Assembly (NCBI GenBank): GCA_021904315.1
Contig: CM038907.1
Location: 28,155,223-28,219,222, forward strand
Length of the DNA stretch: 64,000 nucleotides
DNA from: Sphagnum magellanicum
Taxonomy: Eukaryota > Streptophyta > Sphagnopsida > Sphagnales > Sphagnaceae
Direction of reading: 5' to 3'
This document shows, in pieces, positions 59,921-64,000 of the stretch. The notes beneath the pieces are model-generated. The model was not told the origin of the DNA. It saw nothing but the letters and a program-made list of their open reading frames with translations, and searched no databases. Each line of letters starts with the position of its first letter. Positions within the stretch are counted from its first letter, which is position 1. The position numbers and the translations under genes were made by a program.

Positions 59921-60236
59921 AGGAACGAACCTTTGTTTTCATTTAAAAGTGCCTGAAAACTTGCGGAATCCGTAGGAACAAAACCTTTATGTCATTTAAA
60001 AGTGCCAAAAAACTTGTGGAATCCATAGGAACAAACCTTTAAGTCATTTAAAAGTGCCCGAAAACTTGCGGAATCCGTAGGAACAAACTTTTTGTGTCAT
60101 TTAAAAGTGCCTAAAAACTTGGGGAATCTGTAGGAACGAACCTTTATGTCATTAAAAAGTGCCCAAAAACTTGCGGAATCTGTAGGAATGAACCTTTATG
60201 TCATTTAAAAGTGCCCGAAAACTTGCGGAATCTGTA
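59921..60236. repeat. Minisatellite, six copies of a 52-53-bp unit
   Basis: Units start 'aggaacgaacctttatgtca' (or close variants) at 59921, 59974, 60027, 60079, 60132 and 60184. Each continues 'tttaaaagtgccc.aaaac' and 'ttgcggaatc.gt'. Confidence 0.9.
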
Positions 60237-60695
60237 GGCACATTTCCCTTTGGAAAGAGCTCTCTACTCTCCTTCCCTAGCATCATAGTGTGGTATATTT
60301 GGGAAATGCCTCCCAATACTAAACTCTTCAGAATTTCATTCTTTTTGTTTTGTATCAAGGGTTGCTATTTTTTGTAAGCATGGATGATGGGCATCATCCT
60401 ATTTTCAAAGTCTTGTCAAAGATGACCACATTCATTCATTAAAAAAGGTAATTTTTTTGTTCCATTTGTGCCCAATTTTTGTATTTAAAAAAGAGAAAAA
60501 AAATCCCCTTAAAACCTCTAGTTACTCGTGATTATGTGTTTGAAACTAATATTCATTTCAAAAAAAGAGAAAGTTTTTTTTCCCTTAAAACCCCTAGTTA
60601 CTTATGTGATTATTTGTTTGAAACTAATATTAATTCCAAAAACTACATTAGTTTTTCAATTTCCATTCTAAAAGGAGCACACCTTGAAAACTTCA

Positions 60696-60732
<37 letters not shown>

Positions 60733-62863
60733 GTTTTTTCCATATTGAAAACATAGCCTTGATTATTGTTTGAAAGGAGAAAATTTGTTAAGATTTTAGA
60801 TAATGTTTATCACATCTCTAGTCACCATTCATAATGCATTCCATGCATTGCAAATCGTTTAATCCATCCCTTAAATTGCATTTCATCAATGTAGGTCAAT
60901 TGTTTTTTGTTTTTGGTTCCTAATGTTTTCCCATCAAGTTCCCAAGGTGCACATCAGGTTCTCAAAATGTTCCTCAAGTTCACAATGTGTTCCCAAAGAG
61001 GTTCCAAATAGCAACTCATTTTTTTTGTCCCATATACAAGTTTGGCCATGGTTGAACTTCCATCTATTTTACTTGTTCCATGAGAAGCATGACAAAGCAT
61101 GACAAAACATGCTTCTATTTTGGGGAGGGAAGCATAATTGGGCTTCTATGTTTGGGGGATTGCCCCCATGTTCCAAAAATATTGGTGGTAGGCCAATCAA
61201 ATGGCTCTTTCTGGAAAAAAATTTTAAAAAATGTGGGTGCAACCCCCTTACTAACTTAATTAATAGAAGCACGAAAGAGCCAATGATAAATTGAAAACAA
61301 AATGCACAAATAATAGGCAAATAGCTACTTTTCTCAAGATACCTAAGAAAACAAATTAAACCCCTCAAATCCAGCAATCCCATTGGCCTCAAAAAAAAAA
61401 AAAAAAAAAAAACTTCACACCTACACAACCCTAATCCACTAAACAATGAAAATATTTGGTACCTTTCTACCATTTTCCATTGGTCCTTTAAAAATTCTCA
61501 AAAACTTATCAAACTCTACTACACACTTAAATTAGTGCACTCAATTAATTCACTCAATTTAATTATTAGTTCACTCAATATAATTTTTTTAAAAATTCAA
61601 ACCACCAAATCCAGCAGTTTCATTGGCCATAACATTTTTTCTTCACATCAACACGCAAGCCTATTCAACACCATCTGTATACCTATATTAGTTTTCTAAT
61701 GCTATAACCCTTGTCCGTATACATTCTTCAGGGTTAAAAAATCATTTGGGTTGCTCAATGAAACAGAGAAACCTTTGGTTTTCAGACAAAGGCAACGAAA
61801 AGTTTCAAAAAGGGATAGACACTATTTCCTTACTTTGCGGATACCACTGAAAGAGAGGGAACAAGGGGTGAAAGGAGGCCCAAAAACAGGGTGAAGACAG
61901 GGTGACTTTACGAATAACTCTTTATGTGTTAAAAAAAGTTCAATCACCTGAATGCAATGCAGTAGGTGTTAGCACCTTGAAATTCCACCACATTGCGTCC
62001 TCTCTTGGTGTTCTCCGACCACAAGACATGTTGTCACGAAAAGCACATACGGCAGAATCTTATTTCAGCGTATGTGGGAGGGCACGTTATCAACGAACCA
62101 AATCTGTTGTGTGGAAACGATGGTGCATCTTGAAAAACAAAACGAAACGAAACGAAACACTCACTCGCTCTAGTGGGGTGGGGGGGGACATTTGAGCTTG
62201 TTGAAACTCCTCTCGCCTCTTTTCTTTTCATTTTGGTTCTTGTGATACTTGCTGAGTATCATGGGAAAAAAATTATTAATTTTTTTTTTTTTTGGGTGAG
62301 AACCGGTTCAATTCTTTTTTTAACCTGCTGAGAATGTGTTTGGGTATGAATTTAAAAAAAAAAAAAAAGTCAGTCGGTTCTTAGACATTTCAATTTTCAC
62401 AAATGTAAATAATAGTTGGTTTTCACATTTGGTTCTCACAAATCGATTTTTTATTTCATTTTTCATTTTTTTTGGTATACCAAGTTAGGAGATTTTTTTT
62501 AAAACCTAAAATTCAAATTTTTTTTTGATGAAAATGGGAAAAGAAAGCTCTATCATTTGCATGAAGGATTTTTTTTGAAAAAATTCAAAACAAATCATCA
62601 TTTTTGAGAGAAAACAAATGAAATTTGACATATTTGAATTTTAACATAGGTGTTGCTTAGGTGATCGGTTATAAGCAAGAAGCTATTAACTAGGGTAGGT
62701 AAACTAGTGTTCAAACGATTAAAGTAGGGTTTGCGTGTTGTTTTTGGAAGATGGCCCCATTGTTAATGGTGTCCAATGAGTAGATGGAGCCTTGTCTTAA
62801 CACATCTATCACATTAAAAATCAACAAAAATGGATTAGAGGCGAGAAAATTATGACCCCTCGA
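60237..62863. other. AT-rich intergenic DNA
   Basis: A TA microsatellite occupies about 60699-60729 and a poly-A run 61387-61411. A CpG-richer patch at about 61880-62200 with (aaacg)n near 62139 looks promoter-like, but no gene follows. The 97-aa frame there is unassigned. Confidence 0.4.
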
Positions 62864-62979
62864 AATAAGGGGGTCGTTTTTACAAAAAAAATTCTTGATC
62901 AAACAATTCATAGCCTATCTCAATAAGGGGGTCGTTTTTATGAAAAAATTCTTGATCAAACAACTCATAGCCTATTTCC
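62864..62979. repeat. Two-copy 58-bp tandem repeat
   Basis: 'aataagggggtcgtttt' starts units at 62864 and 62922. Both continue 'attcttgatcaaacaa' and 'catagcctat'. Confidence 0.85.
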
Positions 62980-63080
62980 AAGCCTCACAAAAAAATCGTT
63001 AAATATTATTTTGTTGCCTTTAGAGTTACAAGATGATTTGTAAAGCTTAAAATTACGATTTCATTACGACCCTTAAAAAT

Positions 63081-63131
63081 TATTTATTTATTTATTTATT
63101 CGACAGACATGTGTTGAAGCTGCCTGGTACC
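63081..63131. mobile_element. MITE-like end, 'taccttggca' family
   Basis: 'acatgtgttgaagctgcctg' plus 'gtacca' matches the right end of the 20235-20398 element (acatgtgttgaagttgccaa plus gtact), preceded in both by an attattta-type AT stretch. Confidence 0.35.
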
Positions 63132-64000
63132 ACAATGGCGTATACAAGACCACCTCACTTTGGTGACTGCAAAGGGCAGGTGCCGCAACAAAGAGTTGAG
63201 GGGAGTTGAGTGTTGTTGTGACCCACTTCTCCCAGTTGACAATCTCAACAATATTTTGCAAAAGAAAAGTGATGGATGAGCTTCCCCTCTTCCCTCCTCC
63301 TTTCTTCTGCCTTATGGGTGCTCTGCTGCCAAGGAAGCTTCACAAAAAGTAATATGAGCTACAAAAGTAAATGCAAAACAGCCCACTAAGTGAGTGAATT
63401 CTTTGAGGGGAAGGGGGGAAGCCAGGATTTTTTTAAAAAACTTTTGGGAAGTCAGCATTAAGGAGCACCAACCTCACGACAACAAATGCAGAAAAAAAAG
63501 GCTAAAATAATTATAATTATATATATATACTAGTGGGTACTCGTGACCTTTGGGCACTGTGAAGTCCCTGGTTTCTTTAAACTTGGTTCATGTTTTAATT
63601 TCTTTTAGAATTTTTTTTTTAATGTGTTTTTTGTTTTCATTATTATTTTGTATAATAAAAATAAAAAGTTTTTTTTTTCATTTTTATATTTTTGTTTATT
63701 TGGATGCAAGTTTGAAGTTTGAAGAAAGAAGATACACCTCATTCTTTTTCAAGTAGGGTTCTTCTTTATTATTATAAGTTTTATTTTTTAAATTTTTTTA
63801 TTTATTTGGTTTTTTTATTTTTGTAAATTTAAAAAAATTTTTTTTTTACTATATATTTTTTTACTTGTTTCATTCTTTTTTTTATTATAGTTTTTACGTT
63901 TTTATTTTTTATTTTTGTTTATGTTTGTTTCATGTTTTTATTTTGTCTATTTTTATTTTTACTTATTTTTATTTATTTATTTTGTTTCTAATGGATACTC
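63132..64000. other. AT-rich DNA to the end of the window
   Basis: This is T-rich low-complexity sequence, especially after 63590. No gene was recognised. Confidence 0.45.

Noticed and set aside
1-64000. tRNA genes, rRNA, CRISPR arrays, operons
   Set aside because: No B-box/T-loop pattern with a cloverleaf, rRNA segment or spacer array was seen. The window is eukaryotic nuclear DNA, so operon and CRISPR models do not apply.

Overview
This is nuclear DNA of a land plant. It carries plant-type MAP65 genes, a DUF538 gene, an ARIA/ABAP1-type armadillo-BTB gene and fossils of WAT1-like and VIP1-like bZIP genes. All the genes have spliceosomal introns, mostly 70-800 bp. Genes are spaced roughly 10 kb apart in AT-rich DNA with few intact transposons. 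That spacing would fit a bryophyte or another non-seed plant, but the species cannot be fixed from the sequence alone. All exon coordinates come from reading ORFs, splice sites and family conservation by eye.

Layout. 0.3-7 kb is a run of decayed plus-strand genes: a WAT1-like transporter, one exon of an acetolactate-synthase-like TPP enzyme, a nuclease-like family member and the 3' part of a group I bZIP gene. 7.1-11.4 kb is a minus-strand MAP65 gene with an intact core but a truncated tail. 12-17 kb is AT-rich with minisatellites and a PIF/Harbinger transposase fossil (minus). 17.2-17.8 kb is a DUF538 gene lying between two related hairpin repeats. 19-21.9 kb is AT-rich with copia and MITE traces. 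22-27 kb is the intact MAP65 paralogue (plus), arranged head-to-head with the first copy. 27.6-31.2 kb holds a gene for an extremely Lys/Glu-rich protein. 31.2-37.5 kb has orphan exon-like pieces, a copia fossil and minisatellites. 37.5-45.5 kb is a complete 19-exon ARIA/ABAP1-like gene with two related 320-bp repeats in separate introns. 46.7-50.2 kb is a minisatellite followed by a complete LUC7-like U1 snRNP gene. 50.9-64 kb is AT-rich and contains a minus-strand S28 prolyl-carboxypeptidase fossil split by a CACTA-like element that still has its AAG target duplication.

The living genes are unrelated housekeeping or regulatory loci: microtubule bundling (MAP65), 5' splice-site choice (LUC7) and nuclear ARM/BTB regulation (ARIA/ABAP1). 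There is no operon-like logic or obvious pathway cluster. The most notable theme is how much of the apparent intergenic DNA is recognisable as dead exons, several of them broken by changes that fit C-to-T decay.
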